Source: Flectonema sp. DT1601
Taxonomy: Eukaryota; Euglenozoa; Diplonemea; Diplonemida; Diplonemidae
Assembly (NCBI GenBank): GCA_964019425.1
Contig: OZ025866.1
Location: 124,001 to 188,000 of the forward strand
DNA length: 64,000 nt
Reading direction: 5' to 3'
A program made the translations under genes and the position numbers. This document shows positions 29,382 to 39,962 of the stretch, piece by piece. Within the stretch, counting starts at the first letter, position 1; each line of letters starts with the position of its first letter. The notes beneath the pieces were generated by a model, which had not been told where the DNA came from, made no database searches, and was given only the letters and a program-made list of their open reading frames with translations.

Positions 29382-31376
29382 TCACAACATATCCGATTGT
29401 GATAATTTATCAGAGAGAGACTTCGTGATTGTTTTAAGTGACTTCAATTCACTTACGATCGATACAGCTTTAGCTTTCACAGAACTCAATGAATGCTGCA
29501 ATGAGTGAAGAGTAAACGGCGTGTAGGGACAATCTTTAAAGAGGATCACAGCATCTTCGAGACTACGATAATGACGAATAGAAATCTTAGAGCTACACTC
29601 AGATAAAAAACCATCTCCAACAACACATTCACCATGCAGGCTGATTAGGTTGAGGTTGGTTAAGGAAACACTTCCTTTTAAACAATTATTTCCAATTGAC
29701 GTCAAATTTTCAAGTCCCTTAAATGAAACAGATTCAAGCTCCTCACAACAACTTAAGAAACAATCCCCAACTGACGTTAAGGACGTCAGTTTACTTAAAT
29801 TGATTTCCTTGATACCCGAGTTTGTGAGAAAATTATGTCCTATAGAAGTTACTTTTACCATTCCTGACAGGTCAGCTGATTTCAAAGAACGACAATCTTC
29901 AAAAACTGAATTATAGATTTTGGTCACGTTGACGAGAGCTGATAAATTAATTTGAGTAAGTTGAGAACATGATTTCATGAAATAACAATTTAATACTTCG
30001 ATTCCTTCAATTCCCGACAACTCAATCGATTTTATCGAAGAGCAACCAGAGAGAAACGAGTCTCTAACAAGCGTAATTGCATGACCCGATGTATCAAATG
30101 ACGCTAGAGAGGTGCAACCGTGAAGAAAGGAAGTTTCCACAACAGCGACGTTTGTAAGAATAGGCAGCTGTAAAGTAGTCAGAGAAGCGCAATCTTGAAG
30201 AAAATACCCGCACATCGAACCGACGTTTACAAATCCCATTAAATTCAAAGACGTGAGCGATGAACAGCAAGCAAGAAATCTGAAACCCACACTCCTAACG
30301 TTAGTAAGTAGCGACAAGTCTAACGTCGTAAGCGATTCACAACTTTGAAGAAATCGACAACCGATGGAAACAACTTTAGTAAAACACGATAAATCAACAG
30401 TTTGAAGGGACGAACAGCCGTCAGCAAACGATGATTTGACTTCGGTAACACTTCCCAATCCCGTAAAATCGACCGTCGTTAACCCTTTACAACTACCCAA
30501 AAAGTCATCACTAATGACTTCGACTGTTCCGAAGCTTTTCAGATCAATAGATTCTAAGGAACAGCAACCACGTAGAAAAGAATTTCCGATACTTGTGACG
30601 CTATCGAGTTTCAGGTTTAGAGTTTTGAGAGACTTGCAGCGGTTAAGGAATGAATGACCGATAACGGTCAAGCTTCGTAGTTCACATTCATCAACAGATT
30701 CAACAGCTGCACAACATAAGAAATCATTTCCGATGGATTCCATTTTATTGAAGTTCGGTAAACTAAGTGTTTTCAAACTACAGCAGCCTGATACAAAATG
30801 ATCTCCAACGGAAATCAAATTATTGAGATTGCTGAGATCAAGAATTTGTAAGTAGATACAAGAATAGATGAACTTCTCTTGAATATCAGTCACGTATTGT
30901 AGACCAGGCATCTCAAGCACACAAACAACGCTGTTCCATAAAAAACCTTGAGAAACAGACTTGACTCTTTGATCAGGATTTCTAAATGAAATGCAAGGCA
31001 TTTCAGCTATCCACACGTTAACAAACGATAAACAACCATTTTCAGAAAACGTCTCTGTGTCCAATAACAACATCTCATTTTTGTTTCGATTTATCACTAA
31101 CGTACATCTGTTTTCAGTAATTTCAAACCATTTTTTTTTTATAAATTCATTCTGCATCTCAACTTCTAATAATGAAGACTCAACTACCCCGAGAGACATT
31201 AAATTTGTTTTTCCTGATAACTTATCTCCACAATAATAAATTTCAAGAAGACCCTCACTAATACCCCACTCATCCCCAGCCGTTCTTACAGCATCCTCAA
31301 CAAGAGAGTCTGTCGTTGCAGTGAACAACACTTCAGGGTACATATTTGCGTCATGGAACGCTATGTTTAGCTGCAT
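29382..31376 (-). CDS. Ubiquitin-like N-terminus plus BspA-type leucine-rich repeats, 664 aa
   Basis: Residues 1-75 look like a divergent ubiquitin-like domain (MQLNIAFHDANMYPEVLFTA; GLLEIYYCGDKLSGKTNLMS; LLEVEMQ). From about residue 100 to 610 there are roughly 18-20 repeats of the BspA/LRR_5 kind, each about 22-24 residues with the pattern I-G-x-x-F-L-x-x-C-x-S-L-x-x-L-x-L. A Cys is conserved in most repeats. The last 50 residues are a helical tail. There is no signal peptide or membrane anchor, so it is probably cytoplasmic. Such repeats bind proteins; the ubiquitin-like head suggests a link to ubiquitin biology, which is an inference. It has one exon and a CTGAACAG acceptor just upstream. 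Confidence 0.8.
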   Translation of the reverse strand: MQLNIAFHDANMYPEVLFTATTDSLVEDAVRTAGDEWGISEGLLEIYYCGDKLSGKTNLMSLGVVESSLLEVEMQNEFIKKKWFEITENRCTLVINRNKNEMLLLDTETFSENGCLSFVNVWIAEMPCISFRNPDQRVKSVSQGFLWNSVVCVLEMPGLQYVTDIQEKFIYSCIYLQILDLSNLNNLISVGDHFVSGCCSLKTLSLPNFNKMESIGNDFLCCAAVESVDECELRSLTVIGHSFLNRCKSLKTLNLKLDSVTSIGNSFLRGCCSLESIDLKSFGTVEVISDDFLGSCKGLTTVDFTGLGSVTEVKSSFADGCSSLQTVDLSCFTKVVSIGCRFLQSCESLTTLDLSLLTNVRSVGFRFLACCSSLTSLNLMGFVNVGSMCGYFLQDCASLTTLQLPILTNVAVVETSFLHGCTSLASFDTSGHAITLVRDSFLSGCSSIKSIELSGIEGIEVLNCYFMKSCSQLTQINLSALVNVTKIYNSVFEDCRSLKSADLSGMVKVTSIGHNFLTNSGIKEINLSKLTSLTSVGDCFLSCCEELESVSFKGLENLTSIGNNCLKGSVSLTNLNLISLHGECVVGDGFLSECSSKISIRHYRSLEDAVILFKDCPYTPFTLHSLQHSLSSVKAKAVSIVSELKSLKTITKSLSDKLSQSDML

Positions 31377-31760
31377 TTTTTATATTATTTTTTTTTAAAG
31401 CTGTTCAGTTGAGGGGGGGTAACTTAGATAAAATAAATCAAGGCACAGTAGAAAAAAATCATAACAACACAAAAAAACTCTCGTGTAAAATTAAAAAAAA
31501 AAAACCATCAAAACCCCCCATACTCAGATTTCAAACAGTTCTTGCCAACAGTGCTAAGCCAGAATGCAATTGATATCATAAAAACTGTTTTAAGGGTACG
31601 ATCTCTGACTTTTTTTAAAAAAAAAAAATTGGTAAAAAAAAGCAAATATGCTAAGCAAGAATGCACATTTTTTGCTACCAATCATGGTTGGAGTCTTGTG
31701 AACATGACATAAATATGTGTTACCACCAGAGGACACACTAGAAAACAAGGATAGGGCTGA
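31377..31760. other. Spacer between LRR gene and Cdc123/caspase-like gene
   Basis: Contains the LRR gene leader (CTGAACAG acceptor near 31,411) and a short A/T-rich block. No gene is seen. Confidence 0.6.
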
Positions 31761-34700
31761 CTAAAACATTTGTGACAATCTCCTCGCAAACTCAACCGTA
31801 TGTAATCTCAGATACTCAAGCTTCACGTTTCTTGCTTGAGAGTTTTGAATGTCAGAAAGTGAATTAAGCTGTTTAATAATTGCTTGTTGTTCATTTCTAG
31901 AAGACTCAGCTGCAGAATGAGGAAAAACTGACCAATCAGTCAATAGAACAAAAGCAAAAGTCTGAAGAACGATTTTTTGATGATCAGAAGAAGCGATTGA
32001 AGGAGGTTTTTTAAGATCGTTAGTAGAAACCATCCAAGAATGAGAAACGCAACTCTTAAACGACGTGTTTTGATAATTCCATTTTGTCATGGATAAGTAA
32101 AAAGGAGATAAAAACTCATGTACGACATCGATTGAAATAACACCTTCCCAACACAATTCAAAGTCGCTACTCGGTACTACTCTCTTATTAAAATACGTGT
32201 TAAATTCATGTAATGACGTCAAAGGAAGGTTTCCTAAAATTTTATTTAATCTAAACTGGTAAACAGAAGGATCAATTGTTAATAATTTTCGAAGGCTATC
32301 ACAGACGTGGTGTAAATCGTGGAGGTCAGAAAACCCTCTTCTAATTTCAAAACCCATTCTGTGACTGATATTGTATACATCTCGACCCCGACAGCCAATT
32401 ATTTTATGTTTGTATACAGCATTGGGACAACTATCTGTGGCAGATAGTAATTTTTCAAATTGATCGGGTGACTGACAGTCTCTCAATTTTTGAATATCGT
32501 CATCTGTGTACAGCACGTTCAAATCGTCAGTACTCGTATGCTCAAAACCTTTTAAAAATAAAAAATCAGATGCCAAAACTAAAATATCGATAACGCTGTT
32601 TCTATTCAAATCGTTTACCGGAATTGGAAATGAAATGTGAATCTGAACACCTGAATCATGTTGTAATTCTATTAAACTGAGTCCTGTGTCAGTACTTTTT
32701 TCAAGATCAGAAAACAACGATTCAAAATCCGTCGTATAACCAACAGTATCACCACTGTAAATTATTTCCCAGCAGCTACCGTTCGCTTCAGGATGAAGCT
32801 GATGATTAAAAAATGGAAATATTTTTGATGTTTTGTCCATTCTGAAAAGTGGTGACACCCAGCGACTACCTGCTCTTGAGAATCGCTCGCTTACATCAAG
32901 AGCCATCCATTGATCGTCTGAGTAGTTTTTTATTTTATAATAATCCAAAATTCGCAGTTGGTGTCCTTCAATTTCAAAAGAATAACTGATTACGTTATTC
33001 ACGTCATTTTCTTTGTTTTTTATCCAAAACAACTTATCAACGTGATCAGCGTTTCCTCTCATTACTTGAGGTTTTTCATTAGATGAAACTAATCCTCCTT
33101 TTTCTAACCTCTCCATCACGTCAACCCACGCAGCAGTTTCTTTCTCTAGTTCAACTTCCATCAGTTTATTTAGTATCTCTCCTGGAGTCAGAGATATTTC
33201 TTTTATGGTTTCATATGTTGGATATTCTGGTGGTGTTTTTAGTAGTCGTAACAGGACATCAGCTATTTTAGGTGGAAATATACCACTTATTGTAACGTCT
33301 TTTGTTGGATTCAACGGCTCATCAAATCGAAGTATTGACGTTGGAATTTCTGGTAGCATGCTGTTGAGTGATATCTTCTCAGCAGATGTGTTATTCTGAG
33401 TGTGAATTCGGAATTGTGAAGCAGCTTCGGGTTGAGGTGATTCATCGTCGAAACCTGACGAAGCAAACGATTTAATGGAATAGAACAAATCGAACATCGA
33501 AGACAAAGATTCATTTTGATAACACTCTTCGATAGCATGCGGCACAGCATCCATGAAGATCGCAGTGTTTGGACGGTCTGGTTTAGCAGAAGATATGGCT
33601 ACGATTGTTGCATAAGAATCATTCACATCAGACACCCAATCAACGACACTCGACGAGTAGCAAGTCCCACACAGAAGTAATACACTCGTAGTGACGCAAT
33701 CCCTCTTTTCTAGTGCTCTTGTAAAAATCTTTTTTAATTCAATCCCAGATATTCTACATGGTTCATAAGGAAAGTTAACATAAGAAGAAGAACAATGATC
33801 GTCACTAAGTGATCCGTGACTTGCAATGTAGACGATTAATTTTTTTGAACTCACGACAGCTTCTTGAACGACTTTACGAAAAGTTTTCGCATTCACATCA
33901 ATTCCATCAAATTGAATGTCTATATCGGTTGATGCTTTTCTCAAAGCGGATAGCTCATTTTCGTGGATTTCTTTTTTTCTAATTTCTAAATCATTGTAGT
34001 ACTGGTTTCGAAGCATTTCTATTTCCTCATCAGAATAGTCATCGAGTTTTTGTTTCGCAGCAGCGGTTTCCAGCTGCATTAAATCCTGAGCTTCTGTAGT
34101 ATCTGGTAGCCAAAAAATTTCACTCATCATCTGGTCAATACTGTAAGTAACGATTCCCAAACCAGGTAATTCCAAAATAATATTCAAATCGTTAACGTGG
34201 TTTACAGTCGCTGTGTAGATAGCGTTCTTGTTCATCGGTCTTACTTTGATGTGGTCGCCAGGAGTTAGCTCAGTCGCTGAGAATCCTTTTTTTATGGTAT
34301 GGCCAGTAACAGAAAACAACATTGGAGGCTTTCCAACAAGATTTCTCCAGGACTTTAAATCCAATCTCTGTATCGGTTGAACAGCCGACGATAAAACATC
34401 TTCAACCCTCGCTATAACCGTTATTTTTATATTACAGTTCGAAAATTTATTTTTAACGTATCTCGCAGTATTCAATGACGGTATTAGAAAATCATGAACT
34501 TCTCCGGGATCGAACTGGACTGAATTTATTGGATATCTACCGGCAATAATTATAAACGAAGCTTCGAAAGTATGGCTTGAGAACAACTCCGAAGTTGGAT
34601 TGCGAGAGAGAGGAGAAGCATAATGATGACCATACTCGTCGGATGAATTTTTCAGAAAAGAGTTCCACTCTGAAGGGAGTTCAGGATCACTGAGAACCGT

Positions 34701-35579
34701 TGCCGATGTGAAAGGATGCAATCTATATTCAAAACAGCAATTCTGAACATTACCAGTCACCCATTCGGTAGGGAATGGAATGAAGAGATGACCCTCCATT
34801 GAGGTACTGAATGGGTTCAGCTCTACAACCTTCCAGCATGATTCTGACACCAGCACTAGGTCAATTACATAGGTCGTTACAGGGAGATTATTTTGTAGCA
34901 ACGGACGTAGTGTGTTATTAAAAAATGATAATGCTGAATCACCAACAGAGCCTTTGTTACTCAATAGGAAATCAGAATGAACTCTCGAGACGCCCATCGT
35001 AGCCATCTGTGACAGTCCCAGTAGCTTTCCGTTTATAACAAACCCACGCAACTCCATTTCAGGATTTATGTCAGACCATTCCCTTATGAGGATTACCGCA
35101 GGTGATGGTTTGGATTCTTCGCTTGAATTATAATGTTTCCTATCAACTAATTCATCAATCATACAACGTTCACTTTTTATTAAAAGTTTCAATGCCTCTT
35201 CACCATTCGTAACCAACATGCTACGTCCTTTCAAATAAAGTAATTTTTTAAGGTAGTAGTTTGTTTCTAAATTGTCTTTTGGTTTTTCAGGAATGTTCGA
35301 AAAATCAACTGTCAGCTGATCTTTTGGTGATAAGTCTTCTAATTTTACAAATGCTCTTCCATTAAATTGTTTTATAACGTCATCCAAACTGTTTTGTATT
35401 GTCGTTAAGTGTTTTTCATCACCAGGGATTCCTTCATTTTTATGACTTCTGACCATCGCTTCTCCCTCATCAATGCTGATTTCAATTTTTTCAGTTTTAA
35501 ATGTGTGATCGCCGAGTAAAGTTATATATTTATCAGGAGAGACATTTGTGAACTCTTTGTTTGTATCTTCCCAGTCCAT
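31761..35579 (-). CDS. Cdc123-like ATP-grasp domain fused to a caspase-like peptidase domain, 1,272 aa
   Basis: Residues about 70-290 match the D123/Cdc123 ATP-grasp fold: GRAFVKLEDLSPKD (74-87), LIREW...ELRGFVINGKLLGLSQ (164-191) and YVIDLVLVSESCWKVVELNPF (237-257). Eukaryotic Cdc123 assembles eIF2. Residues about 540-690 look like a clan CD cysteine peptidase of the caspase/metacaspase kind: a strand ending KKLIVYIASHGS gives the candidate catalytic His588, and VLLLCGTCYSSSVV gives the candidate nucleophile Cys640 (Cys637 is an alternative). Between them is an SH3/Tudor-like beta segment (about 436-482, LTPGDHIKVRPMNKNAIYTA). Residues 690-1272 are unassigned, but a WSVFPHSAAESSRNEQ tail and FSFEIEGHQLRI-type strands suggest folded domains. 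It has one uninterrupted exon, with a CCCTTCTCAG acceptor upstream. The domain calls are by eye. Confidence 0.75.
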   Translation of the reverse strand: MDWEDTNKEFTNVSPDKYITLLGDHTFKTEKIEISIDEGEAMVRSHKNEGIPGDEKHLTTIQNSLDDVIKQFNGRAFVKLEDLSPKDQLTVDFSNIPEKPKDNLETNYYLKKLLYLKGRSMLVTNGEEALKLLIKSERCMIDELVDRKHYNSSEESKPSPAVILIREWSDINPEMELRGFVINGKLLGLSQMATMGVSRVHSDFLLSNKGSVGDSALSFFNNTLRPLLQNNLPVTTYVIDLVLVSESCWKVVELNPFSTSMEGHLFIPFPTEWVTGNVQNCCFEYRLHPFTSATVLSDPELPSEWNSFLKNSSDEYGHHYASPLSRNPTSELFSSHTFEASFIIIAGRYPINSVQFDPGEVHDFLIPSLNTARYVKNKFSNCNIKITVIARVEDVLSSAVQPIQRLDLKSWRNLVGKPPMLFSVTGHTIKKGFSATELTPGDHIKVRPMNKNAIYTATVNHVNDLNIILELPGLGIVTYSIDQMMSEIFWLPDTTEAQDLMQLETAAAKQKLDDYSDEEIEMLRNQYYNDLEIRKKEIHENELSALRKASTDIDIQFDGIDVNAKTFRKVVQEAVVSSKKLIVYIASHGSLSDDHCSSSYVNFPYEPCRISGIELKKIFTRALEKRDCVTTSVLLLCGTCYSSSVVDWVSDVNDSYATIVAISSAKPDRPNTAIFMDAVPHAIEECYQNESLSSMFDLFYSIKSFASSGFDDESPQPEAASQFRIHTQNNTSAEKISLNSMLPEIPTSILRFDEPLNPTKDVTISGIFPPKIADVLLRLLKTPPEYPTYETIKEISLTPGEILNKLMEVELEKETAAWVDVMERLEKGGLVSSNEKPQVMRGNADHVDKLFWIKNKENDVNNVISYSFEIEGHQLRILDYYKIKNYSDDQWMALDVSERFSRAGSRWVSPLFRMDKTSKIFPFFNHQLHPEANGSCWEIIYSGDTVGYTTDFESLFSDLEKSTDTGLSLIELQHDSGVQIHISFPIPVNDLNRNSVIDILVLASDFLFLKGFEHTSTDDLNVLYTDDDIQKLRDCQSPDQFEKLLSATDSCPNAVYKHKIIGCRGRDVYNISHRMGFEIRRGFSDLHDLHHVCDSLRKLLTIDPSVYQFRLNKILGNLPLTSLHEFNTYFNKRVVPSSDFELCWEGVISIDVVHEFLSPFYLSMTKWNYQNTSFKSCVSHSWMVSTNDLKKPPSIASSDHQKIVLQTFAFVLLTDWSVFPHSAAESSRNEQQAIIKQLNSLSDIQNSQARNVKLEYLRLHTVEFARRLSQMF

Positions 35580-37107
35580 GTTTTTAAAGAAGGGAACTGA
35601 TACTGAGAAGGGAAAAGGAATCTATAAAGGTTAATTAGGTAAATAAAAAAAAAAAAATTTTAAATTTACTGTCTGTTTCCCATTATGTGTTATGATACCT
35701 GTCCAGGGCAGTTGTGTTTTTTTATAAGGAAAAATCTCATTGTGTTTTGTATATAATAAAAAAAAAAAAAAAAACAACAAAACAAAAAAAAAAAAAAAAA
35801 AAAAAGGGCTACCGAGTGCTGTTGACTCAAACGGAATCACGTCTCATTTCGTAAATTTTTTTTTTTCTACTTTCGCCATATTTGCCTAAATTTTTTTTTT
35901 TATATAAGTGTTTTTTTTTTTTTTTTTTTTTTTCCCCTAATAATAATTTTTTTCCCCTCTGATAACAACTCTCCACAAGAGAAAATAAGCATAATTAGGA
36001 ACACGGGTTAGGCACCTGCCTTTTTTTGTGTTTTATGTTTTTTTTTTTTTTTTTTCCCCAACAAGAAGGAAAAAAACAAACAAAAAAAAAAAAAAAATTC
36101 ATTGAAAACATAACACAACGGTATAATTATTTTCCGTTCAGTTTTTTTTTTTTTTTTTTTTTTTTTTCTTTTTTTCCTCCCATCGTACATTAAGCAACCA
36201 ATTGCCTCATTAAAAAGTTGATTCACGTAAACATCAGTAGGTCCCCCATGCGCACTGAGCAGGACTAAGCCGCAGGAAAAATAAATAGTCGAAACGTAGA
36301 AAAACAGAGAAGTACAATCGAAAAAAAAAAATGACAAGTTAAAATATAATTTTGACTGATTATATATAATTTTTTATTATTATTTTTATTATTTTCCATT
36401 GATAACAAAAAGGTCGCGTCGACCACGATAATAATTTCTTCAAATAAAACTCAAACAACAAAAAAAAAGAAGGAAAGAAGAGGAAGGAGAGGAAGGAGAA
36501 AAAAAAAAATAAAACTGAAAGGAAACAGCTCAGGACAAAAAAGCTTTTTATTTGTTTTCCCTTTCATAAAAATCAACTGCCACTTTTTTTTTTCTTTTTT
36601 TTCTTACACCGTCATAATCGGAGAAGAAACTTATTCACGTCATGATTTTAATTTCCTCCGTGTGACAGGTTTCTGTCTGTTCAATGAAAAAATAAGGCTA
36701 ATTTGAGTGGGCTTTTTTTTTTTTTTTTTTTTTTTTTCCCGCTACATAAAGAAAAACTACATCAGCTTTACTCAGCTATTATTGACATACTGGATGACAT
36801 TGTTTTTTTAATTTTTTTTTTTTTTTTTTTTGAAAAAATATTCCACAAAAGTAATAAAACTTTGGCTGTAATAATACGCTACAAATTAAAATAGCTTAAA
36901 CGCTTCATTTTTTTTTTTTTTTTTTTTTTTCTCCCTGATTCCCACACTAGCTGTGTGCCAGTCTTGCTTTAAATCCTAACACAAGTCTGAGATGCTTCAA
37001 TACTAAAGAGAGGGGAAAGAAAAAAAAAAAAAAAAAAGTCAATTTATCGCTGAGTATTAACTGCTATCCTGATATAGCTAACTGAAGTTACTAGTTGTCA
37101 GTCAAAT

Positions 37108-37142
<35 letters not shown>

Positions 37143-37810
37143 CAACCGCCCACTCATCGCGTTTGCCCTTTCTCAGCAAAAGGGACTACATCAACATAGC
37201 TTTTTTACCATTTAACATAGTCCCCTCTATGTAAATATCAGTGAACGACAACTAATAAGCGAAAAAGTTGGTATTAAAAAAGTTATCACGTCAACTGCAA
37301 ATTTCGAGGACAACAACGGTGCTGAAAAATTAGCACATGAGATTAATAAAAGAAACAGCATTTGAAGAAAATAAGATACCGAAAACATTAAACAAAGTGT
37401 TCAACCGTACCGTATAACACTTGTGGAAATACGTAGTTTCAGACCATTATTTTATAACACTCATCCCTTTTTTTTTGGCCTTCATCAAGTAACTGTAACT
37501 TTTAGATGCTGATAAAAGTTAGTTTTTTTTTTTTTTTTTTTCCTGGGTCAGGTTATCACTGAATAATCTGACAAAGAAGCTTGGTCCTGAAGAAAAAAAA
37601 AAAAAAGAAAAAAAAATATATAGAGACACAATTCCATCAACAAAAAAAAAAAGTAAAACAAAATTGAAAAAAAAACAAACGAGTACCGAACTACAGGAGA
37701 GCCAGCCCAGTGGTAGCTGCCCCTTCTTCTTAAAAGTAATTTTTACAACACAGCCTCCATATTTTTGCGATAACAATTCAGTCTGGTGAACTGATGTAAT
37801 GATATTCTTC
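35580..37810. other. 2.2-kb gene-poor stretch
   Basis: Homopolymer-dense (a 34-A run near 37,108). One minus-strand segment at about 36,170-36,275 reads LSAHGGPTDVYVNQLFNEAI and may be an exon. Another at 37,140-37,190 reads SLLLRKGKRDEWAVEF after a TGATGTAG site. Neither connects to a recognisable gene. Confidence 0.4.
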
Positions 37811-39085
37811 CTAAGTGAACGACTCTTTATTCATCGACCTGTCTAGTTGGAAATCATCATGACACTTTCTGTATGGAACCACTACAGCTGGTGTTGCAGG
37901 TATTCGACTTCCACCAGGAAAAAGACGCGCAATTTTTCGACTAAATTTAGTTTCGTATTTCAAGTGGTAGGTTACACTTCCCAAACACACAACTGCACAA
38001 CCGGCAGTGAAATGGGGAGTTGGAACGAACCCCCACACAACAATTGAAAACACTCCCGTGATTACCATTGCCACGCCTGATGCGAATCCCTGTTTTGTTA
38101 TTATTATTATTTTTTTTTTTTTTTTTCAAAAAAAAAAAAAATCTATAAAAAATACCTTCATAATATTGTCAGCATATTTAACAACAATAGCGACAAGAAC
38201 TCCTCCGAATGCGTGATTTAGAATCAACAAGACAGTCCAAATGGAAAATCCTTTCAAAGGAGTAAAAGCTGAACGAGAACCTTCCACAACTGTCGTTGCG
38301 ATCGTTGAAAACAATATAGCAGACGTTCCCATTTGAATGTTTCTAACTGCGATTGATGGTGTTGAACTCTTTAGTACTTTCTCGAAATAAACTCCTGCGA
38401 ATGATGATGAGATTCCACTGACGAGACAGGCAACTGTTCCGATTGTTGGATTGACCGTATTCATTTGACGTTCCGTTTCCTTTTTTCCAACACTAGCAAG
38501 GACTATTCCCCCCATCAATAAAAAAATTGATCCCCACTGAACCAGCGTTAGATACTTGTCAAGCATGAGAACTGAAAAAACAGCTGCTAACAAAAGTTTT
38601 ACTTGCGATAAAACTTGAAAGGTCATTACATCTAAATTCGCGAGAGACACGAATATTAAATAATTTTGAAGAGTGAACAGTCCTGCCGGGATTGCCAATC
38701 TAATTGTTTCTGGACTACTGATCAATGCTGAATATTCACGAAACGATAAGTGACCTTGCTCTATATATGTCCACGTCGTGCATATAACCATTTTTAATAT
38801 TTCGACCATGATAATCATTTGACCAGTCGACGGTACAATTTCCTGATGTGCAGTTGTATACCTTGTCAGAAGCACTAAACTACTATTCTGGATTACCAAC
38901 ACTAACAGACTTAGATACCCAATGTTCACTACGCAGGGTCCCAAAGCAATCTTAGCAATCATCGGGTCTGGTATTGCTGGCTGACCTATAATCCCTACCT
39001 GAGACGCGAGTGTCCTGACAGGACTTCTTTGAGTCATTACATTGTCTCCACCGCTGCTAGTTATGCTTCCTTCAAGCTTATCCAT
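37811..39085 (-). CDS. Nucleotide-sugar transporter (UDP-galactose/CMP-sialate transporter family), two exons
   Basis: Exon 1 runs 39085-38156 (310 codons from MDKLEGSITSSGG) and exon 2 runs 38089-37811 (92 codons plus TAG). The 66-bp GT-AG intron is in phase 0 and splicing restores the family hallmark VKYADNIMK/GFASG, which strongly supports the model. The 402-aa protein has about ten membrane segments and the Golgi nucleotide-sugar transporter signatures LTRYTT (N-terminal helix 1-2 loop), EILKMVICTTW, LQNYLIFVSLANLDVMTFQVLSQ and GVYFEKVLK. It exchanges a nucleotide sugar for the nucleoside monophosphate across the Golgi or ER membrane; the exact sugar is not readable. I moved the start to the internal Met because the upstream part of the frame is poly-Lys. 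Confidence 0.92.
38090..38155 (-). other. Cis intron of the nucleotide-sugar transporter gene
   Basis: A 66-bp intron: GTATTTTTTATAGA, 12-13 T, G, about 14 A, TAATAATAATAACAAAACAG. As in the 19-kb gene, a T run precedes an A run, so the intron can fold back, and no pyrimidine tract precedes the acceptor. Confidence 0.85.
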
Positions 39086-39189
39086 TTTGTTATCTTGATT
39101 TTTTTTTTTAATTTTTTTTTTTTTTTTTTTTGAATAGCACACCAACTGTAAGAAAGGGGAATTTTTTTTTTTTTTTTAAATAAAAAACT

Positions 39190-39320
39190 AAAAAAAACTG
39201 TGACATCACTGCAGGGTTCGTGAAGAACTCCATCCCTCCATATCATGTTGTCGGTCTGTAAGAAGATAGAACTAGATGAGACTTGTACACACCTCGTTAT
39301 CATCCAGACCTACCTTTCTG
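39190..39320 (-). other. Two splice-flanked coding segments upstream of the transporter gene
   Basis: A segment reading KVGLDDNE ends at 39293 before a GTGTGT donor. A 37-bp intron (39292-39256) ends TCTTCTTACAG, and the frame continues TDNMIWRDGVLHEPCSDVT. A further GT(T)8 donor-like site and a TTTCTTACAG acceptor follow toward the transporter start. These could be the 3' exons of another gene or upstream exons of the transporter transcript; I cannot tell. Confidence 0.45.
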
Positions 39321-39553
39321 TAATACACACACACAACTTAATCATAAGTGGTTATCCTGTGAAAAGAATGTAATTTTATATTTTCATATTTCAAAAAGAT
39401 ATCATTCATATCACATAAACCCAACAGAGAGAAATGATACGCCACTCAGTTGAATGAGAAATGAAAAAACGATTAGAATGCCGGCAGAACGACTTCGACA
39501 AGGAAACCAATTCAAAAGCAACGTGAGACTTTTAAAAAAAGAAAACGCTTCAC

Positions 39554-39585
<32 letters not shown>

Positions 39586-39826
39586 AGTATTGTCAGTAGC
39601 AAAAAAACTATAGCGTGAGTCATTACAAATGAATAAAAAATAATAATAATAATAAACGTTTGTTTGTTTGTTTTTTTTTTTTTTTTTTTTTGGGTTGGTT
39701 ACTTACCCAACAAGGGAGAGATATGTAACCTGATCAGCAGAAAGAGATCAACGTCAACATGATAGCGTGTATTATGTCTTCATACCTGACCCTTGAAGAC
39801 TACTATTTTTAGTTAGTATTGATGGT

Positions 39827-39962
39827 TATCAAAGTCCATCAGACCACCGAGTATCGGTTAGGTAGACACTCAAAGAGTATCGGGTGGCTCTTCTGAGGGT
39901 CCCCAAATACTGCGGTAGTAGGAAGAACCTTAATCCCGAGGGGGATCATTTTGTTTGTATCA
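39827..39962. repeat. Dispersed intergenic repeat, family B
   Basis: About 135 bp, beginning TTATCAAAGTCCATCAGACC and ending GGGGATCATTTTGTTTGTATC. It is nearly identical to 41,612-41,748 and diverged from the copies near 20.8 and 21.7 kb. Confidence 0.85.
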
